A program made the position numbers and the translations under genes. This document shows positions 35,777-48,400 of a DNA stretch of 64,000 bases, one piece after another (positions within the stretch are counted from its first letter, which is position 1; each line of letters starts with the position of its first letter). Location: NCBI GenBank assembly GCA_019671135.1, contig JAHRHY010000016.1, positions 802,501 through 866,500 on the forward strand, read 5' to 3'. Source of the DNA: Linnemannia hyalina (taxonomy: Eukaryota; Mortierellomycota; Mortierellomycetes; Mortierellales; Mortierellaceae). The notes beneath the pieces were generated by a model. That model did not search any database. It worked only from the letters and a program-made list of their open reading frames with translations, and had not been told where the DNA came from.

Positions 35777-36457
35777 TGTAAAAGATATGGAAGAGTTAGA
35801 TATGGGTATGGATATGGATGAGGATGGGTATCGAGAAGAGAGGGAAGGGGACGATGTACGAGACTGTCTCTGAGGGATGCGGGGGATAGTAGGGAGAGGA
35901 GGAGGAGGAAGAGGAGAAGGAGGAGTGGGACAGGGTACAAGGTACAAGGTAACGAAAGAAGGAGGAGAGGAGAGAAGAGAAGAAGAATTAAAAAGAAGAC
36001 GAGGAAGAAGAAAATGAGAGCAAAATGGATGATGATGTCTTGTAGGTTGTACACTACTGCTGGGATAATAATTGTCACTACCTTCTTCTTCTCGGCGCAG
36101 ATATGGCTAGTCTTTATCTAATTTCTTTTTTGCTGCCTGTGGCGACGACACCATTTTCAATGTTCTTTCTCATGCTCACGGACGCATCGAGAGCTGGATG
36201 GCAGTGGCTTCTACGGCGTAGAACGTTTCCATTTTTATGTTGTGGATGTCTGCACCTCCAGGCGGAAGGTATATATGGTCGTGTGCGCTTTGCATGGCCA
36301 TCATCATCATCATTGTTGTTGTTGTTGTTCCTTGTTCCTGAATAAAATAAAAAAGAGATGCAAAAATGAAACGTGCTCAACTCACAGGAACAACCTGATT
36401 TTTTTTCTCCTTCTCCTTGTTTCCTTTACTTACTATTGACTACAGTATGATTCAAAT
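35777..36457. other. intergenic: monooxygenase upstream and UFD2 3' region
   Basis: No gene is seen in these 680 bases. Close to the monooxygenase start the minus strand is pyrimidine-rich (GGAGGA-type repeats on plus, about 35880-36010). A CATCAT/TTG microsatellite lies near 36300-36330. Short open frames on both strands have low-complexity composition and no recognisable similarity. Confidence 0.55.
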
Positions 36458-39400
36458 TACAACTCCTTACTCGTCAATTTCCATTGCCGTGGTCGCTTTC
36501 GACCGTTGAGACGCCTTCCACGCACGGATCTTATCCCTCAGTTCAACATCTATTGTTTTTTTGAACAGAAGGATAATAAAATTAAGTATTCATCCTTCCT
36601 TACACATTACACCCGCTACAAGGACAACGCCAAAAACCAAAAAAAAAAAATGAGTGCTTACTGTCAACGACATCGCTAATCTTGAGTGGCATGCGGTTGA
36701 ATGGATCCGTTGTATCCGACAACAGGTGGGACTTGATCGTGCTCCTATCAATCGACATGTTGGACGTCGGCAACAACACAGGGTCTTCCATCAACGTATA
36801 CAGCAGTGGATCTTCACAAGCGCACGGATTGATAAAAAGTACGACCGAAATTCAACCGAGAGAGACATTCGTTGTCAACAGAGAAAAATAGAACGCAAGC
36901 ACAGGCGAACGAGGGCAACAGAAGAAAAGAATGTTAGTCATCATCGATCCGAATTAATTCTCATAGAGGCAGAAACGCTCGAACGATACAAATCGAACAC
37001 TTAAAAGACCCCTAGGACATATCTTACCAAGGAATTCGTCAGGGATTTCGCCAAGTTCCTCCTCGTCCTCAGCCCCCTTCTGTCGGACTTCCTCAATCTT
37101 GCGAACCAACCTCGCCAACTTGGCAATTTCATCGGCACTCTTCAGGTTGCGCCCTTCAAGAATCCGGCTGGCAGCAAAAAAAATATCCGCGCTGTAGCTG
37201 CGATCATCCCTCGCCAGGGCTGCGATGAACGTCGGGGTGTCCAGATGCAAGTAGATGTTGATGATGTCCGACAACAAAATTCGAGGTTGGAATCGGTACT
37301 CCTCTGGGCTCTTGACCTACGTTTCATTCAGTCATTATAAAACATTACTTTAAGTCAGTCTTGTCCCGACAATGTCTGTGTAGGGCATCATTCATTAGCC
37401 ACAGTGGAACAAACACATCGTATTAACTGCTTGACACCATCTTCTCAACCCAAACAATACCTTGAGATTCGACATCTTCTCGCCGACCAGGATGACAAGA
37501 TTATAGTCGAGCATGGTCGCAAGACGATCCACAATCTCTGCTGACAAAAACGGCTCCTTGATCTCCACGGTCAGGTATGACAACATGTTCACTGTCTCGT
37601 TGCCCAGTGCGATATAGGACGACGCCTGTCTCTGCGCTGTCGATAGCACGCCCTCCCGCTCCTGCCGATGTTGGGGCGTCTGGGCTGCCCATGTAACCTT
37701 GTCGTCCATCTCTACTTCAATGTCGTGAATCTCCGCCAACTTGCTCAGACCTTCGTCCAGTAAATATGTGGTGTCGTTCATCAACAAGTTCGCGAACCTG
37801 ACAAATGACTCTGACTTCCTATATGATTTCATACCCCGCATGAGATAACAGCGAAAGTAATAACAGCAACATAAACATCATCATATAAAGAAATGGAAAG
37901 GACGTTAGCAAAGACACAAGTCATTCATCGTGTCGTCTCCCGCCTCCCCCAATAAAAATGTGGTCACGGAGGGCACAACATCGTCTCCATGCTGACGTTG
38001 ATACGTACTGACTTTCGGCCTTGACCATGTCCCTGTGGATAGGATTTGTCCATACAAACTTGAGGATCTGCGAAATGTTGTACCGGATGTTGAACTTGTC
38101 GTAGAACTGAGAGTGCCGACCAGTGTTCTCCACTTCGACGTAGAAGGTCATGATGGCCGGGATCAGACACTGTAAAGCCATTGGGTTGGTGTTGAGCTTG
38201 ATGCCCAGCGTATCGTCATTTCTCTGACCGCGATAGGGGAGTGTCATGAAAAAGAGAATCTAGTTCGAACGACATAAAAATAACACATACAACGAAAGCA
38301 TCAGTAATGGCAATACACCAGATATAGGGAATTGAAGTTGTGGAAGGATGGCGACATGGTTTTACCTCAACGAGCTTCGCCTTCAGGTGAGGGTTTTTGA
38401 TGTATCCGGGGGAGGTCAAAAAGACCATTGTGAACGTCACCAGTTCATCCAGAGTAGACGATGCGACCGTCTCGGGAGAGTGTCGCAGAACAAAGATGAA
38501 AAATTCGACAATGTCCTCGAAGATGTACTCAGGCAGGATTGCAAAGTCATCCGAAGGGCGCTCGGGGAGGGGAAGCTTGATAGGGCTGCGCGGGTACGCC
38601 TGTGCAGGATCCACCAGCCTTAGCAGCCAGACCATCACCAGGTTATAAAACTGGAAGGAGTGTCCCAGAATGATCGGATCCAAGATCTGCGATTCAAGTG
38701 AGAGGCGGAATGTAATCATCTTGTCAAGCTGGGCTTCATATCGCTTGATCAACAATCCATTCTCTGCAGAGAGCTGACCGGATGTCTCCTGTTCCTTGAG
38801 ACGGTCATACTGGTCCCTCATCTCGTAAAAGTCCTTCATAAATCGCTTGTAATCGACGTACATCCTGGAGACGCCGATATGGTGAAATCCCAGGGTGAGG
38901 AAAAATATGTCCGAGATAAAGTTGATCGATCCTGGCGGTGCCTCACTACCTGCATATCCGTCGATCACCTCCTTGGGCGCGCATATCCTGGTCACCTTGC
39001 TGATGTCAATCTTGGAGTGGCCCTTGAAAAATGTCTGAGAGATCCTGTCGACCTTGGAGTGGCTGTTGTCCATGAACGGATCACAGAAGCGCATCAAAAT
39101 CTCTGTGATGTTGTAGATAAAACCATCTCCAGAGACTGTCGCCCGGTCGACTTGCATCTGCGACCGCCGCTCGTTCTTACGCAGCACAGAGTAAAAGTAC
39201 GCGAGCATCCTCTCTCTTGGCTCCGCTCCTGACCGAACAATCCCGTTCACTCCTTGGAAAAGTGACGTATGAAGGCCACGGACAGCCCCACGAATAGAGG
39301 CAAACGCGCCGCTTGAGTCGGACTTGTTCCTCTTCAACCCTGTGCCAAAAAGTTCTGCGACGGATGGCTATATTGTTCGAGAGAGCAAGGGAAAAAAGGG

Positions 39401-40503
39401 GAGGTGGGAGTGTGCTTAGCGACCGTAATGTTCCTCACTTGGGTGTTTTTTTCTCCGATTCGCGTTGAAAACAGTTGTACTTACATCATCGGCACAAAAG
39501 CCAGATGTCTTCAGGAACGGGCCTAGAGCCGAGACGATCTCCACTTGACGAGCTGTGGCATTTGTGGGGTTCCATGTTGCCACTTGAGGAATAGAAGCTG
39601 CCATCGCTGGGACATCAACGAGTGTTAAAAGTGCTCGAAGTGGGGTCCTCCAGTCCGTCAGAATGGTTGCTGTCCTAGCTCGAGCTGCCAATCCAGCGAC
39701 AAGAGGCTGTATGATTGCCTCAAGCCCATCATCCTTGAATCTGTCCGCGATATCTTTCAGGAATTCAGTTGGAACGCCGCTGGCCGAGTCCGGATCTGCA
39801 AGGAGTCTGTCGATTAGCTGTTGCGCTCCAAGGTTGGTCCCACTAATGCATTTTGTCGTAAGCACGAAAAAGAAAAAAGTTCGTTTAGCACCAGGGAGCG
39901 TGACAGATTTCTCACATGTAAAGCAAGCGAGAGACATTTGTCCGACAAGCTTGCGGTTGCTGCCCTTACTTCTGTATCTGGGGGAACATGTCTGGCATCT
40001 GAATTACAAGTCCGGCGTACGAAACCAACAAGCCCTTTGAGGAGTTCAAGGACTGTACTCGCTCTTCGATAACATTTACAGGAAGCGTCTATGGAGGCAC
40101 CCGTAAAAACGTACACCATATACGATAAGCATCTGGTTTCCAAATGTATATTCAGCGATAAAAACAATAGCAGAGCATGGCCATCAAGTCGTGTGACCTT
40201 AAAACAAAAGTGAACGCTGTATACCTTGACGCGAGATGTCTGAGATTTGACCATTTCAAGGCGTCGCCAACAGTCAAGAAGGTAATCGAAAAGAGTAAGG
40301 CGAAGCTGTCCACGATCCAAAAGGGTTGCATTCGAACTGTCGTTGGGATCCACAGACATGCGATCGACCAGGACCCTGTCCAAAGATGCTTGACTAATTA
40401 ACAGCGGTTCTATTGACAACGAGAGTATTTAGATCAGTCAGTTGTAGCTCTTTTACACGCTATTTTTTGTAGATGCAAGTTCTGACCCCGTCGCCGTCGC
40501 AGC

Positions 40504-40535
<32 letters not shown>

Positions 40536-41303
40536 TCCCGGTTCCTTTACAAAGCATAGAGTAAAATATGACTTGCCATTTTCGTTGTTCAATTCTTCGG
40601 CAAGGCTTGAGAGAAAGAGTAAAGGAGCAGCAGCATTCTTGTTCTAACAATCGTGTTCCCAGTGAACAACAAGAACAACAAGGACTGTTTAGTGATCAAG
40701 GGCAGAAAAGCATACATGAACCGCTAGGTGGGTTGTCAGGCGTGGTTGCACTCACCAAGGACACTTGAAGGATGCGAGAAAGCGCTTCGTTTTGCCACGC
40801 CTCGAAGGTCAATGAAGGCTGCCTTGGAGTAGACGGGACCGATGGACTTGGGGACTATTCAAAGAACAGTAGCTGGCAGTATTAGCGCACACAGTTTGTT
40901 TTGAAACAGTACCATACACGAATAAGATAGCGAGGCCCTCCATATATGATAAAAATATGAAGTGGTGTCACTACCTTTGGTTGGGTGGCCATCGGCTTTG
41001 GAGGTGCTTCTAGTTGCGCCTTTTGGCTGATAGGGCTTTGAGCCGCACTGGAGGAGGGCGACTGCTGCGACCGTATGGGATTCTGCTGTTGTAGTTGTTG
41101 CTGCTGTTGCTGCGGCGGCTGGGTGGTCGTGGAGGCCTGAAGTCTCTCGAGTCGCTTGAGGCGAATCTAGGGTGGAATGGGGGGAGGAGCATGTCAATGA
41201 GTGTTTGAGGTTCATTTTTTTTTCTAGGGAGTGTATATATGCGATTGGTTACCCGTTCTCGTTCCTCCTGGGTGAGGGGAACCTCGTTAGATGCGTCCTG
41301 CAT
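36458..41303 (-). CDS. UFD2: ubiquitin conjugation factor E4, Ufd2/UBE4 family (U-box)
   Basis: The E4 ligase elongates ubiquitin chains on Cdc48-bound substrates. Thirteen exons (41303-41253, 41166-40975, 40854-40756, 40643-40577, 40409-40225, 40088-39970, 39842-39485, 39367-38366, 38259-38009, 37818-37461, 37316-37028, 36811-36662, 36549-36458) close at 1,070 residues. The N-terminus is short and Gln-rich. The Ufd2 core (about 95-930) shows landmarks such as [32 protein letters not shown] and [23 protein letters not shown] sequence in exon 8. The U-box (about 990-1055) has [37 protein letters not shown] and a conserved Pro. Intron 4 uses a GC donor (ATG|GCAAGT) and carries a (TTG) repeat; intron 2 has an unusual GTAGTG donor. 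Without the small fourth exon the family pattern would be broken. Confidence 0.93.
40502..40534 (+). repeat. (TTG)11 microsatellite in UFD2 intron 4
   Basis: Perfect TTG/GTT trinucleotide tract inside the intron between exons 4 and 5 of the minus-strand UFD2 gene. Confidence 0.85.
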
Positions 41304-41845
41304 GGGTGTTGGTTGTGTTGGATGAGAGGGTGGATTCAGTGTGTGTGTGTGTGAGAGAGTTTAAGAGAAGAAGAAGGGATTGCTGCGGGCGAGTCGGCGG
41401 TAGCGGTGGAGGTTGGGATTGTTGGATTGTGGTACGACAAAGGGAAAGAAGAAAAAGAAGAATAGAGCACACGCACGCACATACTAAGTTACACCTACAC
41501 GTGACCTGCCCTGGATGATGATCAATTTGAACAAAGGTGCCCGATATCCACACGCGTCTTTGTGCATAGATCGTTGAGATTCGGCGGGGTTATTTCCAGG
41601 ACAGAAGATAGGAAAGATAGTCATCGCTAAAATAAGGAGCTTACCTTATTACGCACAGCGGGTATTGCTATAAAACGAATAAAAACCGAGTAATACTCTT
41701 CCTCTTCCTCACCTTCTTCGTCTTCTTCCTGTGCTTGTGCTTGTTCTTCTTCATCGCCCCCTTCGTCTCCTTCTCCTTCTCCTTCCGCCCACGTCGCGTA
41801 CATTATATCCTCTACGCAAATTTGAAAAAAAAAAACTACTCCAAC
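41304..41845. promoter_or_regulatory. divergent promoter region, UFD2 / homeobox gene
   Basis: This 542-base region separates two divergent start codons. It contains a (GT) tract (about 41338-41352) on the UFD2 side and, on the homeobox side, a pyrimidine tract of CTT repeats (about 41698-41790) followed by a poly-A leader just before the ATG. Function as a promoter is inferred from position. Confidence 0.5.
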
Positions 41846-43309
41846 ATGTCAAGCATTCACACAACCAAACATATGCCACAACAACACCATTTGCACCAAA
41901 CCACCCCCTCAACGCACATATTGCCCCCACGTCTCGTGCCTTTGAGTCCTTGCGATATCCTTGCAATCGCATCTCAGTCGATGGCGTCCCATTCAGCACC
42001 CGATGAGCATTCACATCCATCTCTCTTGAAAGCCGCCATCGATCCCTCTTGCTACTTTAACCATAGCAGTTCCTGCGCTGTATACCTCCCTACAATGGAG
42101 ATATGCCCTTCTCAATTTCACGAAAACAACGACCTTTCGGGTCAGTATTGGATTGACCATGGTCAGCGGCTCGGTCAATCGCCCACTGGACAGCCCTACC
42201 AATCCGCCCAGCGTCTTGGCTTGGCATCCGAGCCACGCACTCTTATGGCTCAATCACCATCCCAAAATACTCCATCTGCTTCACCAACTATTGCAACGCC
42301 CATATCAAACCACGCCCAGCCATCCTTTTCATCTACACCCATCCACTCCTCACCCCGCCCTCAGGCTACGACAAGCATTCCGACTCAACTGACTGGAAAT
42401 CATCGTCGACGACTTACCCCCGACGAGACAGAGTACCTTCTTCAACAATATTATTCCAACGAAAAGCCAACTACAAAGGAGCGGTCAGTCTTTGCTGCTC
42501 ATTTGAATCTCCACCCTCGAACTATCCAGGTTTGGTTCCAAAATCGACGGGCCAAGCTACGGCGCGAGAGTAGTTTGATGGGACGCCTTTCAAACAGTCA
42601 GGGCACAATGCGATCCACCGGTGACAACGACACACAAAACGACTTGGATGTGCAAGGTGCTCTGGATGGTGACAATCGGGCGTACAGCAATCTCAGCGAT
42701 GAAGCGCAGAGCATGGACACAGAAAAAGTTGATGAGTTTCTACAACACCGACGGACAGGAAAGAAAAACGATGGCAGGCGCTCGCCAGAAAACATTCCAG
42801 CAGCCTTGGGTTACCACAGAGGAACGGAGATCAACGTTGCAGCTCCATTCCTTCAATGGAATCATGAGGTACATCGCGATCATGGGCATTTTTTTCAACC
42901 TTGGCTCCCTAACGAACTTACAACGAGTACCACTTCTCCTAGTCGGCAAAGACCGCTGATGCAAAATGAAGGAGATCAAGTCCTGCCAGTGCCAGCTGAA
43001 ACTTCGACTCGGCCCCGACCCAGCCCCCCATTGAGCCCTTTTCCCGAAAGAAGTTCCATCTTGGTTCCATCGGTATCAGCGGAGCAGGCGACAGTTGACT
43101 CAAACCAGTCCCAGTACCAACATCAATATAAGTATCAATGCCAGCACCAGCGCCGCCGTCAACGACAACAGTCACGCCAACAACTACAACAAAATTGCTG
43201 GATGAAGATAAGCGAAAGGCGATCGATCTTTCACGCCAAGGGCATGCGCATTGAGGTCCCCCGACATCAAAAGGCTCTGACCCTTGTCGCGTCTCACGCA
43301 TTCACCTAG
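41846..43309 (+). CDS. homeodomain transcription factor
   Basis: A single-exon gene for a 487-residue DNA-binding protein. The typical 60-residue homeodomain lies at about 188-245: RRRLTPDETEYLLQQYYS in helix 1, KPTTKERSVFAAHLNLHPR through helix 2, and the recognition helix RTIQVWFQNRRAKLRRES with the invariant Trp, Phe, Asn and Arg. The rest is disordered: Ser/Pro/His-rich before the domain and Gln/Arg/Tyr-rich near the C-terminus. No three-residue TALE insertion is seen in the loop, so it is of the typical rather than TALE class. Target genes are unknown. The chosen ATG is the first in frame, preceded by a poly-A stretch. The open frame continues upstream without an ATG. Confidence 0.9.
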   Translation: MSSIHTTKHMPQQHHLHQTTPSTHILPPRLVPLSPCDILAIASQSMASHSAPDEHSHPSLLKAAIDPSCYFNHSSSCAVYLPTMEICPSQFHENNDLSGQYWIDHGQRLGQSPTGQPYQSAQRLGLASEPRTLMAQSPSQNTPSASPTIATPISNHAQPSFSSTPIHSSPRPQATTSIPTQLTGNHRRRLTPDETEYLLQQYYSNEKPTTKERSVFAAHLNLHPRTIQVWFQNRRAKLRRESSLMGRLSNSQGTMRSTGDNDTQNDLDVQGALDGDNRAYSNLSDEAQSMDTEKVDEFLQHRRTGKKNDGRRSPENIPAALGYHRGTEINVAAPFLQWNHEVHRDHGHFFQPWLPNELTTSTTSPSRQRPLMQNEGDQVLPVPAETSTRPRPSPPLSPFPERSSILVPSVSAEQATVDSNQSQYQHQYKYQCQHQRRRQRQQSRQQLQQNCWMKISERRSIFHAKGMRIEVPRHQKALTLVASHAFT

Positions 43310-43741
43310 CTAATGCGGGCGATGAATCTCAAAAATTTAGTCACAATTGGAGCAAAGATTGGGAAAAAACAAGTCCCCATGGATAAATAACCAATAAAAG
43401 TAGCAGAAAATCAATTTAAGCAGTGTCGACAAAAGCGGTGATATAAAAGCAAGTGACGGTCCCAGTGCCGACTTGCCCCCTTAATGTCACGCTCGCACAG
43501 AGTCACTTTTTGTCTTTTTTATAGCATGACAGTGCTAGTGCAAAGCAAGACACCAACAACAGTGACCTGATCAGTTCCCTCATTGAGGGCCAGGTCCTGG
43601 CGGGGGCACTATATATCATCCTGGCTTACTCCGCGCCCGGGATCGAGTGTCTAAAAAGACCTCTGCGGAAATCATACTACTTTTATCATTCATTCATTCA
43701 AAACAATAAATAAATCATTGTCCATGACTACATAGCTTGCT
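43310..43741. other. intergenic between convergent homeobox and IBTK genes
   Basis: No ORF or RNA gene is recognised in these 432 bases. An AATAAA for the homeobox gene lies near 43392. The stretch 43570-43640 is GC-rich with a TATATAT core and could fold, but no known RNA family fits. An ATTC tetranucleotide run lies near 43687-43700. Confidence 0.5.
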
Positions 43742-45413
43742 CTAATGCCCAATAGTAAACCACTCTCCACACCCCTCGACCGCCCTGGCCTGCATCCGCT
43801 CAAGGCTCTGCAGACGCAGCTGGTTCAGCGTCTGCTCCTCAATCTGGATCTGGTACAGACTCTTCTTCTGATGTCTCGCCCTCAACAGCAAGTTCCGATC
43901 CCGAAGCTGTTGGTTCTGGATAATCGCAAACGTCGAAAGACTCATCGAGGGCGACGGCAGCAGCCCGCTATTTCCTGGCGATCCAGCTCCAGAGAGAGGC
44001 GACGCCTCGCTTGCCAAGGGGGACATCAATGTCGTTCCTTTCGTCGTCTGCATCAACTGACTCTTACTGCTGCCCTGACTTGCGCTGCTCGCCTCCAAGC
44101 TCGGGTACATCTGACTCTGATGGCGTGTCACTGCTCGCAAGGGCTCAGGGATAGCATCAAGTCGCCAAGGAGCCTCCGTAAACGAACGTTCTCCTCCAGT
44201 TCCAGTTACCCTCCTAAGTAAAATCAGTAACATGGTTAAGGCCAGGGCTATCTTCTTGGCTCGTCCTTTTTTCTTTTTTTTTTGCACAATAAACAATAGA
44301 CCTTTCTTACATTGTCTCTTTGACTGGCTTGGACGTCGCTATGGCGACACGAGGGACTTCTTTTGGCTGCGATCTGAAGAGAGCAAGCTCGCTTTGTTGA
44401 CGATCCAGCACGGATAGCCCTGGCAAAGCAGTGCTTGTCTTCGAGGCAGTGATGCTTCCATTTGCCAAGTCGCTACTGTCGGAGCCTGCAGAGCTCAAAT
44501 CGAGAGCAGTCGTACGACTAACCTTTGCCCAGGCTTGGGGGACTGGAGAAGAAACAGGAGCATTGTCCTGATCTAGCATGGATGAGGATGACTGTTGCTG
44601 CAGCTGTTTCCTGCGCTCCTTCTGCGACAACTTGCTGGTCCTTTGGGAGGGAGTTCCTGTAGCTGCAGGTATCGTAGACTTGGAGATGTTGGCCTGTCCA
44701 TGCTTCTGCACCAGTTCTTGTTCCAAAATGTCTCTCAATGTTGGTTTGGAGAAACCAATTGTTGCCGTTGCCCGATTCTGGTCATCCGAAGGCAGGGCTG
44801 TGTCGGGGTTCGCGAGCACTTGACCCCAACTTGCTTTCCGTGCAGACAGAAGCATGTCCCTTGCTCCTTCAGAAGGAGTCTCCAGAGGCAACGGTCTGTC
44901 CTTAAGTCCAAAAGAACCAGGCGAATCCTGATTCAGGATCTCCGTTGACAGGGCCAATGGCTGGCGACCCGTTCCATCACCAAAGTCGAGGCTGGATCGC
45001 ACGTCTGACGGAGTTGTCAACGTCTTTGTCGGAATGACAGGTGACGTTGGAAGTGTCTTTGTAGGAGGCACTGGTATCGGTTGCGAGGCTGATGACCGAA
45101 GGGCAGCTGTGTTCTCTCTCTCCCGCAGGTGGTGATTGCCAAGTCGGTGGGTCTTTGGCAAGTCAGACCGGACGGCCCGCAAAGGTCGAAAATAACGGTA
45201 TCCTTCCTCTTGGATCTTATCCTGCAATTCGCGCACAGCTGCTGGGTCAGGGAGGTAACCACCGGATCGCGTAAAAGGCATGAATGACTCCTGTTTCTTC
45301 TTGAGCGTCTCCTCCACAAGACGGACGGCATGATCATCCACTCCTTCTAGCCACCTGTTCAGTAGTTAAATGAAACATACACATATATAGAGAAAACGAG
45401 AAAAGATGTATAC

Positions 45414-45465
<52 letters not shown>

Positions 45466-48400
45466 GTGACAAGGAGAGAGAGAGGAAAGAGTGTAAGAGT
45501 AAGGATGGTCTGTGCATGCCAGTATTGAAATCAAGCTGAGATAGATTACCCTTGATCCAAGGCCATTTCGATGTTATTGCACAAAAAGTCGACGCAGGTT
45601 GTTGTCAGCGATTCAGCGGTGTGCATGAGCGAAATCTCCAGGAAGCTGACGGCTGTCTTGGCTCGAACTATCGTTGAGTGAGTTGCATTTGCGCAAGGGT
45701 TAGTCATCATGTATCATTCATTGCGGCCATGGTAGGGTCGATGGACGAAGAAATGTAGGCATGAGCATGAAAAAAAAAACAAATTAAATGAGCTACCTTG
45801 ATCTCCCAGGACATTTTCACAAATCTCCTTGAGTCGATCCATGAGGTACTCGTCGGCAATCTTTAGGACATCGACAACAAGGTCTATAAGCTCATCCATA
45901 TCATCCTTCTCTGTGAATCGGGTGAGTCACCGCAAGATAAAAAGAGAGAGTTCTTGGGTTAGTTCTCCTAGCAATCTCGTTCCTTGGAAACCTCTCGCAG
46001 TAGTATTTTAAACAAGAAGCACCTGGATACCCAATCTTACCAGACTGATCAAACATTTCTGGTCCGCAATCGGTATAGACATACCGGAGAACGAGCGCCA
46101 TCGCCTCTGCGTTCATGTGCTGCATACCGACTTCAAGGATCGACTCTCCGCCTTCTCCTACATCCCCCTCCGACACCTGTCGCTTCCCTTGTCCCTGTCT
46201 GGTACGAATCCACTCATCCGTCCTGACAAACATAGCGTTGAAAAATGGCGATCGGTGACCGAGTATCATCTGGTGTGCATTCATGACAGCGCCGTCCTTG
46301 AGCAACAATCGCACGTCAACTAACCCCTCAAAAAGGGTCGGATTCACCAACACTTCACACATATCCTTGGACAGACTGGCGCTACAGGCATGAGTGAATG
46401 TGTACTGAAGGGCTGCCTGCAGCGTCGGCAATGCCAGTTCCAGAGCAAGATGATAGAGTTCCTGTCGTACTTTAAGGCCGTATTCCTTGTTGACTGTCGG
46501 TAAGCCGAGAGAGTCCCAGAATGGATCGAAGCGATCGCTGTAAAGAAACTGCAGAAGCAGCACTGCTGTAGCAAACTCGACCTTGAGTGAGACAACTAGC
46601 CGGCTTCTTGCCGTGGGTTGCAGTCGTAAAAACTCGATGGTAACAAGAGATCCGGCAACCGTCCTGGATGACGGTGAGCTGACAAAGGCCCGCCGGAGAA
46701 CAGGGCTTCTTGCTGCAAGTACGATTCGATGAGCTCCAAGGGTTCGCTTCCCGGCCTGAATCTCGACATCAAACAAATGGCTCCCAGAGACAGAATTCCC
46801 GCCGCTGGATATGACGTTGCCGGTTTGTTTCAATAGTGGGAAAACATCATAGTCCCAACTCTTTTCAATATCTTGCCAGCCCTGCATATCGATCCTCCAT
46901 GGGTCTACCTCGGGTTTGCTGTCGTCTTGCTCGTCGTCATCCTCATAGTCGCCATCGATGTTGTTGCCGTGTGCGATGGTATCCCCGAAGTCTCCATAAA
47001 TCTTTTCATTGTTGCGGTATAGATGAAACTGGGACAACGACTGCTCCAAGTCCGTGCTGAGACGGCTGGAACTAACTACGATCGGCGTGAGGATCGGACC
47101 AGACCTCAGCGCGGCCCATGCTCCACTCGAGTTGCCGAATACCTGAACAACCCGGTCTAGATGCGGAACCCTAACAAGGTTGGAATAAGACGACAAGTGT
47201 GAGATATACTGTACGTATCCGTGCGTGCCAAAATAAATAGCCAATGGTTCACATACCGTTGCCACTTGACGTTTCGACCGACCAGTGTCCCTTTATTGGT
47301 GCCGATGTAAACGTGACCTCCTTTCGTCAAGACAATCGCTGAGCCATTTTGACCCAGAGCAAGGTCCACGATATGGGTTCTGTCCTCAACAGAGGTCCAA
47401 ATACGTCTTGGCCTGTCGTGGGTGAGGACAGAGGAAAATGGGATAGAGTGGTTGGCAGGTAGGGATCCAAGTGTGATGCTCGACTCCGCCTCTGGATACG
47501 CCCAAACGTGAACATCCCCTAGTCCTGTAAGCATACCGAACTTGTTATCCGTGCAGGTGATCTTTTTTGGACGATTCGAGCTCGCAACAGCAGGGGAGTT
47601 CAAAGTAGAGAACGAGTCCGGGAAAGGCGACAGAGAGAAGGAGACCCGGTGGTACGCGTACCTGAAGAGGACAATGACTTCATTGGATGACATGAGGCAC
47701 GCTGTGGCGGAATCCGAAGCGACAACCTGCAATATCGGTCCCGACGGGATCGAAGCAACTTTCCGGGGTCCCATCTGGATATCGCCCTTGCGTTCATAGC
47801 CGAGTTGCCCGTAGTTGAAGCCGAAGGTAAATAGCTCTGTCTCTGTGTGAATGGCGGTGTGCCACTTGGATGCTGCGGCCCCAATGACGCGACCTTTGGA
47901 TATGTTGAGAAAGACTCGCTTAGGGGTACGTTGGATCGGGTCCTGACCGTCCTTTGGGGCCTCTAGTGCATATCCAAGCTGACCGTACTTATTGTTGCCG
48001 ATAGTGAAGACATCCCCTTTGGACGTCAGAAGTACAGTGTGGTCCCTTCCTAAGGCAGTGAACGTAACGTTCCCTGGTACGCCCAGGACTGGTGTTGGAC
48101 AGAGCTGCATTTTCCGGTCCGATCCGAGTCGCCCGTTGGTACCGAATCCCCATAGTTTGGCTGTGAATCCTGGCTCTGAAGTGGCAATGGCAGTGTGGAA
48201 CTTGCCCATGGACAGTTGATAGAGGGTTGACCTTGCTGCTTTTGCTTTTGGGAACGTGATTGTGTTGGACTTGTGAGGAAACTTGACGAGCTCGGGCAGC
48301 TTTCTGTCATCGCCATCGTTGTGCCCAAGCGTGAAGTTTGCATTGGAGCCCCAGGTATAAAGGGAGTCACCGGGGCAAGGTCCTGGTTCCAGTGATATAG

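Noticed and set aside
43440..43700. A structured RNA gene in the homeobox/IBTK gap
   Set aside because: GC-rich with possible stems, but no match to tRNA boxes, U6 or other remembered RNA families.
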